This document shows positions 9,218 to 16,973 of a DNA stretch of 64,000 bases, in pieces. Numbering within the stretch: position 1 is the first letter of the stretch; every line of letters begins with the position of its first letter. The stretch covers positions 4,756,501-4,820,500 of the forward strand of contig NZ_FNSM01000001.1 in NCBI RefSeq assembly GCF_900105415.1, written 5' to 3'. The notes under the pieces were generated by a model. The model saw only the letters and a list, made by a program, of their open reading frames with translations, was not told the DNA's origin and did no database searches. This stretch comes from Streptomyces sp. TLI_105. Its GTDB lineage: Bacteria; Actinomycetota; Actinomycetes; Streptomycetales; Streptomycetaceae. A program made the translations under genes and the position numbers.

Positions 9218-9883
9218 ATGGCTGTCGACACCTGGTCCGAGACCGAAGCCTTTCTCAGTGGCGTGCTGTGTGCGCCCGATCCCGACCTCGCACGCGCGCT
9301 GGAGGTCAGCGAGCAGGCGGACCTGCCGGTCATCAACGTTTCCGCGCTTCAGGGCAAGCAGATCAGCCTGCTGGCACGGATAGCCGGTGCCCGGCGGATC
9401 CTCGAGGTGGGAAGCCTCGGCGGCTACAGCGCCCTGTGGCTGGCGAAGACGCTGCCTCCGGGCGGCCGCATGGTGACCATCGAGAACAATCCCGTGCACG
9501 CCATGGTCGCCGCGGACAACCTCAAGGCGGCCGGGCTCGACGACCGTGCCGAGGTCCGCGTGGGCAATGCCGCCGAACAGCTGGCACAGCTCGCGGAGGA
9601 GAAGGCCGAGCCCTTCGACTTCTTCTTCATCGACGCCGACCAGCACAACAACGTGACCTACTTCGAGAGCTGCCTGCGACTGGGCCGCTCCGGCAGCGTC
9701 ATCGTCTTCGACAACGTCGTGAGGTCCGGCGAAGTCCGGGACCTGGAGACGTCGAACGGCGCCGTCCGCGCCACCCAGCGGGTACTCGAGCTGGTCAGCA
9801 GCTCCGATCGGGTCGATGGAGTGGTCTTCCAGACGGTGGGCCACCGGGGGCATGACGGCATGCTCGTCATCCGGATGGTCTGA
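9218..9883 (+). CDS. O-methyltransferase (CCoAOMT/catechol type)
   Basis: Class I SAM methyltransferase of 221 residues of the caffeoyl-CoA/catechol O-methyltransferase type. Motif I is EVGSLGGYSALWLA near residue 63, followed by the acidic residue of MVTIE and the metal-binding FFIDADQHNN near 136. It usually methylates a hydroxyl next to a second oxygen ligand in a Mg-dependent way. ATG 9218 follows TAGGAGAAC. It lies 14 bp after the hydroxylase gene, so it may methylate a hydroxyl installed by the preceding oxygenases. Confidence 0.84.
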   Translation: MAVDTWSETEAFLSGVLCAPDPDLARALEVSEQADLPVINVSALQGKQISLLARIAGARRILEVGSLGGYSALWLAKTLPPGGRMVTIENNPVHAMVAADNLKAAGLDDRAEVRVGNAAEQLAQLAEEKAEPFDFFFIDADQHNNVTYFESCLRLGRSGSVIVFDNVVRSGEVRDLETSNGAVRATQRVLELVSSSDRVDGVVFQTVGHRGHDGMLVIRMV

Positions 9884-9889
9884 CAGACA

Positions 9890-9939
9890 CACGGGGCCTC
9901 CGGACGTCTCCCGACCGGTTCGGCGGGAGACGCCCCGTG
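9890..9939. terminator. Strong hairpin between the two methyltransferase genes
   Basis: A two-part stem: CACGGGGC at the 5' side pairs with GCCCCGTG at the 3' side, and inside it GTCTCCCG pairs with CGGGAGAC. There is no T-run. It may act as a partial terminator or processing site separating the last methyltransferase from the main operon. Confidence 0.55.
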
Positions 9940-10008
9940 GGCCCGCAATGACGGGGACACCAATGAGTCATGCCGATCGCAGGGCGTGGCCGATGAGGAG
10001 GAATTGCA

Positions 10009-10734
10009 GTGACCCGTGACATCCGCACGGTGGACGACGTCCTGCACATGCTGGATCGACTGTTCACCGCGGAGACGGACCGTTGGACGGACGGATCCTG
10101 CGACTGGTGGGACGAGTTCTACGCCAACCGCTCCCGGGACATCCCGTTCTTCGTCGACAAGCCGGACGAGAACCTGGCCTCGTACCTGGAACGCGGTCTC
10201 ATCACGCCCCGCCGGGCCCTGGACCTGGGCTGCGGGCCCGGGCGCAACGCCGTCTTCCTCGCCGCGCAGGGCTACGAGGTGGACGCGGTGGACCTTTCCC
10301 GTACCGCGGTGACCTGGGGTCAGGAGAGGGCCCGCGAAGCCGGCGTGGACGTCCGCTTCCACTGCGGTGACATCTTCACCGTCGATCTGCCGCCGGGCCG
10401 CTACGACCTGATCTACGACTCCGGCTGCCTGCACCACCTGCCGCCGCACCGCCGTGTCAGCTACCTGGCTCTGCTGGAACGGGCGCTCGCCCCCGGCGGC
10501 CACTTCGCGCTCGCGTGCTTCGCCTCGGGAGCGACGGGTTCGAGACTGCCCGACGAGGAGTTCTACCGCACGCGCAGCCTGGACGGGGGACTGGCCTACA
10601 CCCTCGATGACCTGCGGGGCCTCTTCCCCGCCTTCACCGAGATCGAGCTGCGCGCCATGAGGAGACAGTCACCCGATTCCCCGCTCTTCGGTGTGTCGCT
10701 CCTGAACACCGGACTCTTCCAGCGCCCGCTGTGA
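10009..10734 (+). CDS. Class I SAM-dependent methyltransferase
   Basis: Methyltransferase of 241 residues with motif I DLGCGPGRNAVFLA near residue 66, an acidic ribose-binding residue in VDAVDLS, and post-I motif GDIFTVDLP, followed by YDLIYDSGCLHHLPP. It resembles small-molecule or tellurite/thiol-type methyltransferases of the UbiE-like class rather than the CCoAOMT type just upstream. GTG 10009 follows AGGAGG. The substrate is unknown. Confidence 0.8.
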   Translation: MTRDIRTVDDVLHMLDRLFTAETDRWTDGSCDWWDEFYANRSRDIPFFVDKPDENLASYLERGLITPRRALDLGCGPGRNAVFLAAQGYEVDAVDLSRTAVTWGQERAREAGVDVRFHCGDIFTVDLPPGRYDLIYDSGCLHHLPPHRRVSYLALLERALAPGGHFALACFASGATGSRLPDEEFYRTRSLDGGLAYTLDDLRGLFPAFTEIELRAMRRQSPDSPLFGVSLLNTGLFQRPL

Positions 10735-10781
10735 CGACGCCCCGGAAACCACTCAGGGCCCGACCCGCTCTCGCGGATCAG

Positions 10782-10954
10782 GCCCCTGAACCGGTCGTGG
10801 AGGCCGTTGTCCTTCCGGCCCTGACGGCTGCGCCTTCGCTGTTCAGGGGCAACGGCGCGAGGGGATCGGTCCGAACGGCACGGCCGGCGGTCTGTCAGTG
10901 CATCCCGGCCACGCCTGTGGATCGGATCCGTCTCGGGCAGGGCCCTTTGCCCTG
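10782..10954. other. Non-coding gap with two inverted repeats
   Basis: The stretch 10735-11122 (388 bp) has no gene I can support. It contains a perfect 10-bp inverted repeat (GCCCCTGAAC at 10782-10791 against GTTCAGGGGC at 10841-10850) and a short hairpin CAGGGC-CCTTT-GCCCTG at 10938-10954. They may end transcription of the upstream operon. Confidence 0.45.
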
Positions 10955-11122
10955 ACAGGAGATGGCCGCCGCCTTCCGAACCGGGCGTCCGAGTGCGGTG
11001 CGACGAACTGCTCGCGCCCGCCTCCCTGGGCGCGCCGGCCACCGCCTGACGGCGAGGGCCGCCGCCCCGAGCAGCCCGAGCCCCCGCACTCGTATCCCTG
11101 CCGCCCTCGTCGAAGGAACACC

Positions 11123-11875
11123 ATGTCCACGACTCTGCTGTCCCACGAGACCGCCACCGGATCCACCGCACCCCCTCCCGCGGCGCTGGTCACCCCGCGG
11201 CTCTACCGCTCCGACCACCTGGCCGAACTCGTCCAGCCCTTCGCGGGCCCGCGGCTGTGGCTGGTGGACCTGGCGGCCGGTGTCGTCGAGCCGGACCCGA
11301 CGGCCTTGCTCGACGAGAAGGAGCGGGCCCAGGCCACGGCCTTCCGCTCACCCCTGGACCGCGCCCACTACATGACCTCGCGCATCGCGCTGCGCCGCAT
11401 CCTCGGGGCCCACCTGGGGCGGGCGCCCGAGGACGTACCGCTCTCGCGGGCCGACGGGCCGGCAGGCGGCGCCGACCACGGCAGGCCGGTCGTCACGGGC
11501 AGCTCGCTGCAGTTCTCGCTCTCCTGGCGGGCCGGGTACTGCCTGATCGCCCTGGCCCGTACGGCGGTGGGCGTGAGCTTGCAGGTCCACCCGGCGACGG
11601 AGGTCGCCGACGAACTCGCCGCCATCCTGCACCCCCGGGAGCAGGCTCTCCTGGGATTCGCCCCACCCGACCGGAGGTCTGCCGTCTTCGCCCGCATCCG
11701 GGCGCGGAAGGAGGCCTACCTCAAGGGCCTCGGTACCGGGCTCGTCACGGGCGCCGCGCATGACCATGTGGGGGAGGGCGCGGAGGTGCCGGACTGGCGC
11801 TTCTACGACGTCGCGACCCCCGCCGGCCTCGCGGCCGCACTCGCCCTCAAGAACACGAACAGTGAGGCACGCTGA
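11123..11875 (+). CDS. Degenerate Sfp-type phosphopantetheinyl transferase homologue
   Basis: Protein of 250 residues that aligns by eye with Sfp/EntD-type phosphopantetheinyl transferases. It keeps RIALRRILG near residue 90 and KEAYLKGLGTGL near 200 (the KEA motif). The magnesium-binding motif usually written G-I/V-D-I/V-E is GVSLQ here, so the first Asp and the Glu are lost. If expressed, it may be inactive or have changed function. ATG 11123 follows GAAGGA; longer upstream starts lack a ribosome site. Its position next to the adenylation/carrier operon suggests it originally served that carrier. Confidence 0.68.
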   Translation: MSTTLLSHETATGSTAPPPAALVTPRLYRSDHLAELVQPFAGPRLWLVDLAAGVVEPDPTALLDEKERAQATAFRSPLDRAHYMTSRIALRRILGAHLGRAPEDVPLSRADGPAGGADHGRPVVTGSSLQFSLSWRAGYCLIALARTAVGVSLQVHPATEVADELAAILHPREQALLGFAPPDRRSAVFARIRARKEAYLKGLGTGLVTGAAHDHVGEGAEVPDWRFYDVATPAGLAAALALKNTNSEAR

Positions 11876-11889
11876 GGACGGGCGCGGCC

Positions 11890-12105
11890 GGTCGAGGCGG
11901 GCTCCCACTCCTCGCCGGTCAGCCGGCCCTTGGCGACGGCCCGCGTGCCCGCCTGGAAGCGGCCGCGTGCCCCGAGCTTCTCCATCAGGTCCGCAGCGAT
12001 ACGGCGAGCCGTGCGGGGCGGGACACCGAGGTGCTTGGCGACCGCGTCGTCACCAGGCCCCTGCCTCAGGAGGCGGAGCGTCTCCTGGGGCAGGGGTCTG
12101 GTGAT
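11890..12105 (-). pseudogene. Remnant of a LuxR-type HTH regulator
   Basis: Minus-strand reading gives a recognisable LuxR-type C-terminal helix-turn-helix: LPQETLRLLRQG, then AVAKHLGVPPRTARR, then LMEKLGARGRFQAGTRA. This fits the DNA-binding end of a large regulator. No start or N-terminal domain is present and there is no proper stop at the usual end (the frame runs on into the antisense of the transferase gene). It lies just beyond the end of an IS701-like gene, so it is probably a leftover from a rearrangement. Confidence 0.6.
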
Positions 12106-12234
12106 CGGCCGTGAGGGCCTGCTCGCCGCCGCCGGTGCAGCCGGTGGTGTGCTCGGCGTACGGGGAGATGGCGCGCTGTCGGGATCTTGCGCCGGTGTGC
12201 CGGGGGGCCGGGCCGGGGCCTCGTCGTGTCTTCG

Positions 12235-13404
12235 TCACACTCCGACGGTCGCGCAGGGCCGGTGGTGGAGGTGGCGGAGGGCGTAGGCGGCGGAGACCAG
12301 GGTCATGTGGTGGTGCCAGCCGGGGTACGAGCGGCCCTCGAAGTCGAGGAGGCCCAGGTCGTCCTCCAGGCGGCGGGTGGTCTGGCGGGTGCGGGCCGGG
12401 AGACGGGTGAGGGCGAGGAGGTTCTCGGTGCGGGCGTGGGTCATGTTGGTGAGCCACAGCTGGGACGGGGGCCGGCTCTCCTCGGGGCGGACCGTGAAGA
12501 GGCGGTAGGCGCGGTGCGGGGGACCCGCCGGGGGACGGCCGACGGGATGGACGAGAGCCGTTGCGACCGCGGCGCGGTGCCCGCGGCCGCCGGGGCGGAC
12601 CGCCTCCTCGGTGCGGAGCGGGCCCAGGCCGTGGTCGAGCACCCCGCGGGCCGTGTGCACCGGGCCGTGCTCCTCGCCGCGGGGGTGGGGCAGGTGGCCG
12701 GGGGACCGGGCGGTCCTCACCCGCAGTCCGTCGGGGACGGCTAACACGAAGTCCCGGTTCCGGGCCGCGAGCCCCCGCACGAGAGAGCCCGCCCGGGGGG
12801 TCGCGCCCAGGTGGGCGACGACCGGTACGGGGGCGGTGCGGCTCGCCCCGGCCAGGGCGTCGACGAGTTCGAGGGCGTGCTGCTCGGGCGGCCGGTAGCC
12901 CACGTCGCAGGGGATCCGGGCGCGCCGGCGGCGGTGCGGCTCCTTGCCCCAGGCGCCGGGCAGCTGGAGGCGCCAGTCGACGGGGACCGCCTCGGCCGCC
13001 GTGGCGAGGAAAGCGCCCACTCCCACCTGGCAGGTGACGGACCGTCCGGCGGCGGCGACGAACCTGCGGTGCACCCCGCAGGAATGCTCCCCGCGCTTCG
13101 GCAGCACCGCCAGGTCGACGACCCAGGCCTGCGGGGCCAGCCGCCGCTCGGTCCAGCGGACCAGCTCCTCGCGCACCGGCGTCCAGTCCCAGGGGCTGAC
13201 GTTGACGAACTGGTGCAGGGCCTGGGCCGCCGTCGGCGAGGCCGAGACGCTGGCGGCCAGCCGGCGGACCGACTTCTTGCCGGGGGTGGTCAGCAGGGCC
13301 CGCAGGTATCTCCGCGCCCAGGCGCGCTGGTCGGCCCGCGCCAGCGGTTCGAAGACCCGCTCGGTGAAGCGGGAGACGGCGTCGTCGGGCGGGAGGGTGG
13401 CCAT
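12235..13404 (-). CDS. IS701-like transposase-fold protein, copy 1 (probably domesticated)
   Basis: Protein of 389 residues related to IS701-family DDE transposases: WVVDLAVLPKRGEHS near residue 105 and LLDFEGRSYPGWHHHMTL near 355. By hand alignment, the second Asp (usually in TADEAYG) is His (VAHLG) and the catalytic Glu region is not conserved, so transposition is unlikely. No terminal inverted repeats or target duplication were seen. It is clearly paralogous to the gene at 18582. One Leu codon is the rare TTA (12742-12744). Its promoter overlaps a GBL-type palindrome, and ATG 13404 sits only a few bases from the predicted -10 (TATTCT), so the mRNA may be leaderless. A TTG at 13410 is an alternative start. 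Confidence 0.75.
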   Translation of the reverse strand: MATLPPDDAVSRFTERVFEPLARADQRAWARRYLRALLTTPGKKSVRRLAASVSASPTAAQALHQFVNVSPWDWTPVREELVRWTERRLAPQAWVVDLAVLPKRGEHSCGVHRRFVAAAGRSVTCQVGVGAFLATAAEAVPVDWRLQLPGAWGKEPHRRRRARIPCDVGYRPPEQHALELVDALAGASRTAPVPVVAHLGATPRAGSLVRGLAARNRDFVLAVPDGLRVRTARSPGHLPHPRGEEHGPVHTARGVLDHGLGPLRTEEAVRPGGRGHRAAVATALVHPVGRPPAGPPHRAYRLFTVRPEESRPPSQLWLTNMTHARTENLLALTRLPARTRQTTRRLEDDLGLLDFEGRSYPGWHHHMTLVSAAYALRHLHHRPCATVGV

Positions 13405-13408
13405 GGCC

Positions 13409-13433
13409 AAAGAATAGCGAACGTTCTCTTTCT
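13409..13433. promoter_or_regulatory. GBL-receptor-type operator (ARE-like), upstream of IS701-like copy 1
   Basis: On the minus strand this reads AGAAAGAGAACGTTCGCTAT followed by TCTTT. It contains a GAACGTTC palindrome and a -10-like TATTCT. The same pattern (AAAGAG, 3-4 bases, GTTCGYTATTCTT) precedes the second IS701-like gene. It is probably bound by one of the TetR-family GBL receptors encoded nearby. Confidence 0.6.
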
Positions 13434-13603
13434 AGGTGCTGTCGTGTCCCGTGGGAGTGGTGGGGCCCCTCCGTCGGGTCGCCTCCGCGGGGGTGCGGGG
13501 CGGGAGCGGGGAGAAAACGCGTTGCATCTTGACCAACTCGGCGTTGTCGGCCCTCGGGGCGCGCGCCGAGGATGCTCTTTCCAGGAGCTCATTCGGAGTC
13601 AGC

Positions 13604-14257
13604 ATGGTGAAACAGGAGAGGGCCGTACGCACCCGCGCGGGACTCGTTCGGTCGGCCGCGGTGGAGTTCGACCGCGACGGATACGCCGGTACGTCGCTGT
13701 CCCGGATCAGCAAGGCCGCGGGCGTGTCCATCGGGGCGGTCACCTTCCACTTCGCCTCCAAGGCCGATCTGGCCGAGGCCGTACGGGAGGAAGGGAGCGC
13801 CGTCACGCGGGCCGCGCTGAAGCGGGTCACCGCGGAGCGGACCTCGGCGCTGCGCGCGGTGGTCGACCTCACCGTCGAGCTCGCGCGGCTGATGGAGCGT
13901 GAGGTCCTGGTGCGGGCGAGCGTCCGGCTGGCCCGGGAGCTCGCGGAGAGCGCCTCCTGGTCGGGCATCTGGCTGCCGACGGTCCGCGACCTGCTCGACG
14001 AGGCCCACCGGGCGGGCCAGCTCCGCGACGGCGCCCCGCCGGAGGACGTGACGACCCTGGTGGAGTACCTGGCCGGCGGGGCGGAGACCTCGCTGCGCGC
14101 CCGCCTGGACGCGGAGGGCGAACCGGAGGGTCCCGCCGACCAGCTGAACCGGGTCTGGTGGGTGGCCCTCGCGGGAGTCTCGGCCACGGGCGACACCGGT
14201 GAGGCAAGCGCCACCCCCGAACCCCGGCAGGCCGGGGAGGGCTGGGAGGCGGGGTAG
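13604..14257 (+). CDS. TetR-family GBL receptor homologue (pseudo-receptor type)
   Basis: TetR-family regulator of 217 residues with an N-terminal HTH typical of the ArpA/ScbR group (KQERAVRTRAGLVRSAA, then SKAAGVSIGAVTFHF). The C-terminal ligand half (RASVRLARELAE, a Trp near residue 122) is diverged from the second receptor at 14466. Two receptor paralogues in one cluster commonly comprise a true receptor and a pseudo-receptor that senses late products; this one is the better candidate pseudo-receptor, but that is a guess. ATG 13604 follows CGGAGTC. Upstream in-frame starts lack a ribosome site. It is convergent with the receptor gene. Confidence 0.8.
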   Translation: MVKQERAVRTRAGLVRSAAVEFDRDGYAGTSLSRISKAAGVSIGAVTFHFASKADLAEAVREEGSAVTRAALKRVTAERTSALRAVVDLTVELARLMEREVLVRASVRLARELAESASWSGIWLPTVRDLLDEAHRAGQLRDGAPPEDVTTLVEYLAGGAETSLRARLDAEGEPEGPADQLNRVWWVALAGVSATGDTGEASATPEPRQAGEGWEAG

Positions 14258-14370
14258 GCCAGGGGGGCCGGGTCGGCCGGGGAGGCGGAGAAGCCGTGGA
14301 CACCCGAGTGGATCGGGGTGCCGGGCAGGCCTGACCGGCCGCGTCGGCCGCCTTTCCGGCCGGCACGGCT

Positions 14371-14460
14371 GTAGCAGTCGCCGCCCAGGCCGACGCAGTC
14401 GTAGCAGTCGCCGTCCCGGCCGACGCAGCCGCGACAGTCGTCGTCGCGGCCGGCGTCGGG
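14371..14460. repeat. Three imperfect 30-bp tandem repeats
   Basis: Units at 14371-14400, 14401-14430 and 14431-14460 share the pattern GYAGCAGTCGCCG followed by GGCCGACGCAG. They lie between the two convergent TetR genes, just after one stop and just before the other. Read on the minus strand they would encode a Cys/Asp/Gly-rich decapeptide repeat, but I see no credible start, so I treat them as intergenic. Confidence 0.8.
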
Positions 14461-14465
14461 GGGTG

Positions 14466-15092
14466 TCAGGCGGGGAGGCCGCCCTTGCCCGGGCGGATGC
14501 GGAGGAGCTCGCGGGCCTCGGGGGTCGCGATGGCCGGCAGCGTGAAGCGCCACAGCAGGGAGACGCGCTGCGGGAGGTCCTTCCGCTCGCTCGCGATGTT
14601 CGAGTAGAGCTGGGTCCCGGTGTAGGCGCCCACGAGGGTCGTGGCGAAGTCGGCCTCCTCGACGTCCGGCAGGAGCTCGCCCAGCTCGCGCGCCACGCGC
14701 AGGTGCTTCAGGAAGTGGTCCACCCACTCCTGGTAGGCCGTGTCGCTCCGGACGCCGAACTCGCCCTGCTCGACCGCGAGTCGCACGCTCGCCCGGAACA
14801 GTACGTTCCGTTGGAGCTCGCGGGCCAGGTAGAAGGTGAGGTCGATCAGCGCCTGGAGGCCCGCGGGGCCCTTGGGGGGTTCCACGAAGTCCTGCTGGCT
14901 CGCCATTACGGCCATGGCGAGGCCGCGCTTCGACTTGAAGTGGAAGTACATGCCGCCCTGGGTCACCCCGGCCCGGCTCATGATCTTGCTGATGCTGGCT
15001 CCGCTGAAGCCGCACTCGTCGAACACCTCGGCGGCCGCGTGGAGGATGGTGTCCCGCGTCTTCACCGCCCGTTCCTGCTTCGGCTCATCCAT
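14466..15092 (-). CDS. GBL receptor (ArpA/ScbR-type TetR repressor)
   Basis: TetR-family protein of 208 residues with the canonical ArpA/ScbR N terminus (KQERAVKTRDTILHAAAEVF, then SRAGVTQGGMYFHFKSK) and a ligand domain with RNVLFRASVRLAVEQGEFG and a Trp in YQEWVDHF. Members repress by binding palindromes and are released by gamma-butyrolactones. It is divergent from the afsA gene with a candidate operator in the shared promoter, the classic autoregulatory layout. ATG 15092 (MDEPKQ) gives the usual family length; the longer start at 15116 would run into the operator. Confidence 0.88.
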   Translation of the reverse strand: MDEPKQERAVKTRDTILHAAAEVFDECGFSGASISKIMSRAGVTQGGMYFHFKSKRGLAMAVMASQQDFVEPPKGPAGLQALIDLTFYLARELQRNVLFRASVRLAVEQGEFGVRSDTAYQEWVDHFLKHLRVARELGELLPDVEEADFATTLVGAYTGTQLYSNIASERKDLPQRVSLLWRFTLPAIATPEARELLRIRPGKGGLPA

Positions 15093-15113
15093 GGAAGCCC
15101 GGGTTCCCCTCGA

Positions 15114-15142
15114 CAAAAAAAACGAACGCCCTTATTTTACAG
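15114..15142. promoter_or_regulatory. ARE-like operator in the receptor/afsA divergent promoter
   Basis: Eight A residues are followed by CGAACGCCCTTATTTTAC. It shares the A-rich arm, the central CGAACG and a -10-like TATTTT with the other candidate operators. It sits 22 bp from the receptor start and about 60 bp before afsA, suited to coordinate control of both. Confidence 0.6.
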
Positions 15143-15201
15143 ACAAGCCCGTGCGATCGGTAGATCCACTCGGGCACCACATGCGCGCCACGGGGAGAGG
15201 C

Positions 15202-16146
15202 ATGCTTATCAAGGAACGTTCTGAGGTTTTACCTACTCCGCTCACCACCACGGTCCCCCGCGAGTACGTCCACCGGGCGGCCCTGTCCGAGGTCTTCCTG
15301 ACAGGCTGGCACAGGAACGGACCCGACTCCTTCACCGTCACCGCCCAGTGGCCGCGTAGCCACTGCTTCTACAGCTCCGAGCACGGGCTGTACGACCCCC
15401 TGATGCTGTGCGAGACGGCCCGGCAGACCTTTCCGCTGCTCGCCCACGCCGCGTACGACATGCCCTTCGGCTACCAGCTCAGCTGGCGGGACCTGCGGTA
15501 CGAGGTCGACCCCTCGGGCCTGCACATCAAGGGCACGCCGGCCGAGGTCGAGCTGCGCGTCTCCTGTTCCGACATCCGCTACCTCCGGTCCCTGCCCGCC
15601 TCGATCCGGATGCACATCGAACTCGTCCGCGACGGGGTGCCGTTCGCCGCGGTCGAGACCGAGTTCGGCTGTCACTCTCCCGAGGTGTACCGCAGGCTGC
15701 GGGCGGGTCGCGGCGACGCGGCCGGGATGTTCCTCGCCGCGCCCGTGCCGACGGCGCCCCTCCCCCCGGGCCTGGTCGGCCGCGGCCGGGACCAGGACGT
15801 GGTGCTCTCCCCGTCCGGGGAGCTCGGCCGCTGGCGGCTGCGGGTGGACACCGCGCACCCGGTCCTCTTCGACCACCCCGTCGACCACGTGCCGGGCATG
15901 GTCATGCTGGAGTCCGTACGGCAGGCGGCCCACGCCCTGAACCCGTCCCGGGGGGCGGCGCTGCCGCTCTTCATGGACGTGCGCTTCAACCGGTACGTGG
16001 AGTTCGACTCGCCCTGCTGGATCGAGGCCGAGGCGCTTCCCGGGGAGTCCGCCCCCGGTCGCCACCGGCTGCGCGTGGACGCCCTCCAGGGTGAGGCCTC
16101 CGCCTTCTCCGCCGTCGCCGAGATGGCGGTCGTCTCCGCCTTCTAG
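15202..16146 (+). CDS. AfsA-family gamma-butyrolactone synthase
   Basis: AfsA homologue of 314 residues: the N-terminal repeat has [16 protein letters not shown] and [17 protein letters not shown], the second repeat has [21 protein letters not shown]. AfsA couples a beta-ketoacyl chain from ACP to dihydroxyacetone phosphate, the first committed step to A-factor-type signals. It is divergent from the receptor. Codon 10 is the rare TTA (15229-15231), implying dependence on the bldA tRNA. The start at 15202 follows GGGGAGAG; ATG 15181 is an alternative without a ribosome site. No butenolide phosphate reductase gene is next to it. Confidence 0.92.
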   Translation: MLIKERSEVLPTPLTTTVPREYVHRAALSEVFLTGWHRNGPDSFTVTAQWPRSHCFYSSEHGLYDPLMLCETARQTFPLLAHAAYDMPFGYQLSWRDLRYEVDPSGLHIKGTPAEVELRVSCSDIRYLRSLPASIRMHIELVRDGVPFAAVETEFGCHSPEVYRRLRAGRGDAAGMFLAAPVPTAPLPPGLVGRGRDQDVVLSPSGELGRWRLRVDTAHPVLFDHPVDHVPGMVMLESVRQAAHALNPSRGAALPLFMDVRFNRYVEFDSPCWIEAEALPGESAPGRHRLRVDALQGEASAFSAVAEMAVVSAF

Positions 16147-16263
16147 TGCGTCCGAACCCGGCCCGCCGCGTCCCCCCACAGCGGCGGGCCGGACCCGTGC
16201 CGGAGGGGTCAACCTCACATGCCCTTCCGGAAGTTGCCAAGGTCGTCGCGCATCCTCCTGCCC

Positions 16264-16294
16264 CAAAAGAAAACCGAACGTTTTCTATGTAATG
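16264..16294. promoter_or_regulatory. ARE-like operator and promoter of the ECF sigma gene
   Basis: A 7-bp perfect inverted repeat AGAAAAC-CGAAC-GTTTTCT spans 16268-16286, directly followed by a -10-like TATGTA (16286-16291). With transcription beginning about 7 bp later, the message would start at or very near the ATG at 16304. Confidence 0.62.
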
Positions 16295-16303
16295 CTCCCG
16301 GGC

Positions 16304-16912
16304 ATGACGGACACGACCCTTGCCCCCGCCACCGAGACGGACGAGCAGCGCACGGCCCGCTTCGTGCGGGACGCCGTCGGCTACCGTCCGCAGCTGTACG
16401 CCCAGGCCATGAGGCTCACCGGGAATCCCGCGGACGCGGAGGACCTGGTGCAGGAGACGTACGCCCGGGCGTACCGCGGCTTCCACCAGTTCCGGCCCGG
16501 CACCAATCTGCGGGCCTGGCTCCACCGGATCCTCACCAACGTCCACCTGACCGCCTGCCGGAAGCGGCGGGTGGAGCAGACGTACGCGGCCAGCTCGGAC
16601 ATCGAGGACCGGCAGCTCGCCCGCGCGGCCTCGCACACGGCCGAGGGGCTGCCCTCGGTCGAGGCCCAGATCATGGCCCGGGTCCCGGACCCGCTCATCA
16701 GCGAGGCGCTGCGGGCGATCCCCTGCGACTTCCGGACCGTCGTCTACCTGGCCGACGTCGAGGGGCTGCCGTACGAGGAGATCGCCTCGCTCGTCGGCGT
16801 CCCCTGCGGCACCGTCAACTCCCGTCTGCACCGCGGCCGCAGACGGCTGCGGTCGCTCCTGGACGGACAGTTCGGCTACCGGGCGGACGCCGGTCCCGCC
16901 GACGGGTCCTGA
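16304..16912 (+). CDS. ECF sigma factor, SigR-like
   Basis: ECF sigma factor of 202 residues. Region 2 includes [19 protein letters not shown] near residue 45 and [15 protein letters not shown]; region 4 includes [31 protein letters not shown] and [14 protein letters not shown]. The wording is closest to the SigR/RpoE-like group, yet no anti-sigma gene of the RsrA type follows. Instead an exporter gene follows. It may be set on directly by GBL signalling through the operator upstream. ATG 16304 lacks a ribosome site; ATG 16292 in the same frame is an alternative start only 1 bp from the -10. Confidence 0.88.
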   Translation: MTDTTLAPATETDEQRTARFVRDAVGYRPQLYAQAMRLTGNPADAEDLVQETYARAYRGFHQFRPGTNLRAWLHRILTNVHLTACRKRRVEQTYAASSDIEDRQLARAASHTAEGLPSVEAQIMARVPDPLISEALRAIPCDFRTVVYLADVEGLPYEEIASLVGVPCGTVNSRLHRGRRRLRSLLDGQFGYRADAGPADGS

Positions 16913-16973
16913 AGCCCACCCCCCACCCCACGACACCCGAGCCCGGACGGGCCGAGATGCGAGCTGATACCCC

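Noticed and set aside
14371..14460. CRISPR array
   Set aside because: Repeats are directly adjacent with no spacers and no cas genes; same for the arrays at 18309, 20631 and 52912.
13432..15015. A 527-codon minus-strand frame across both receptor genes
   Set aside because: It is antisense to one TetR gene and out of frame with the other, with no credible start; high GC keeps such frames open.
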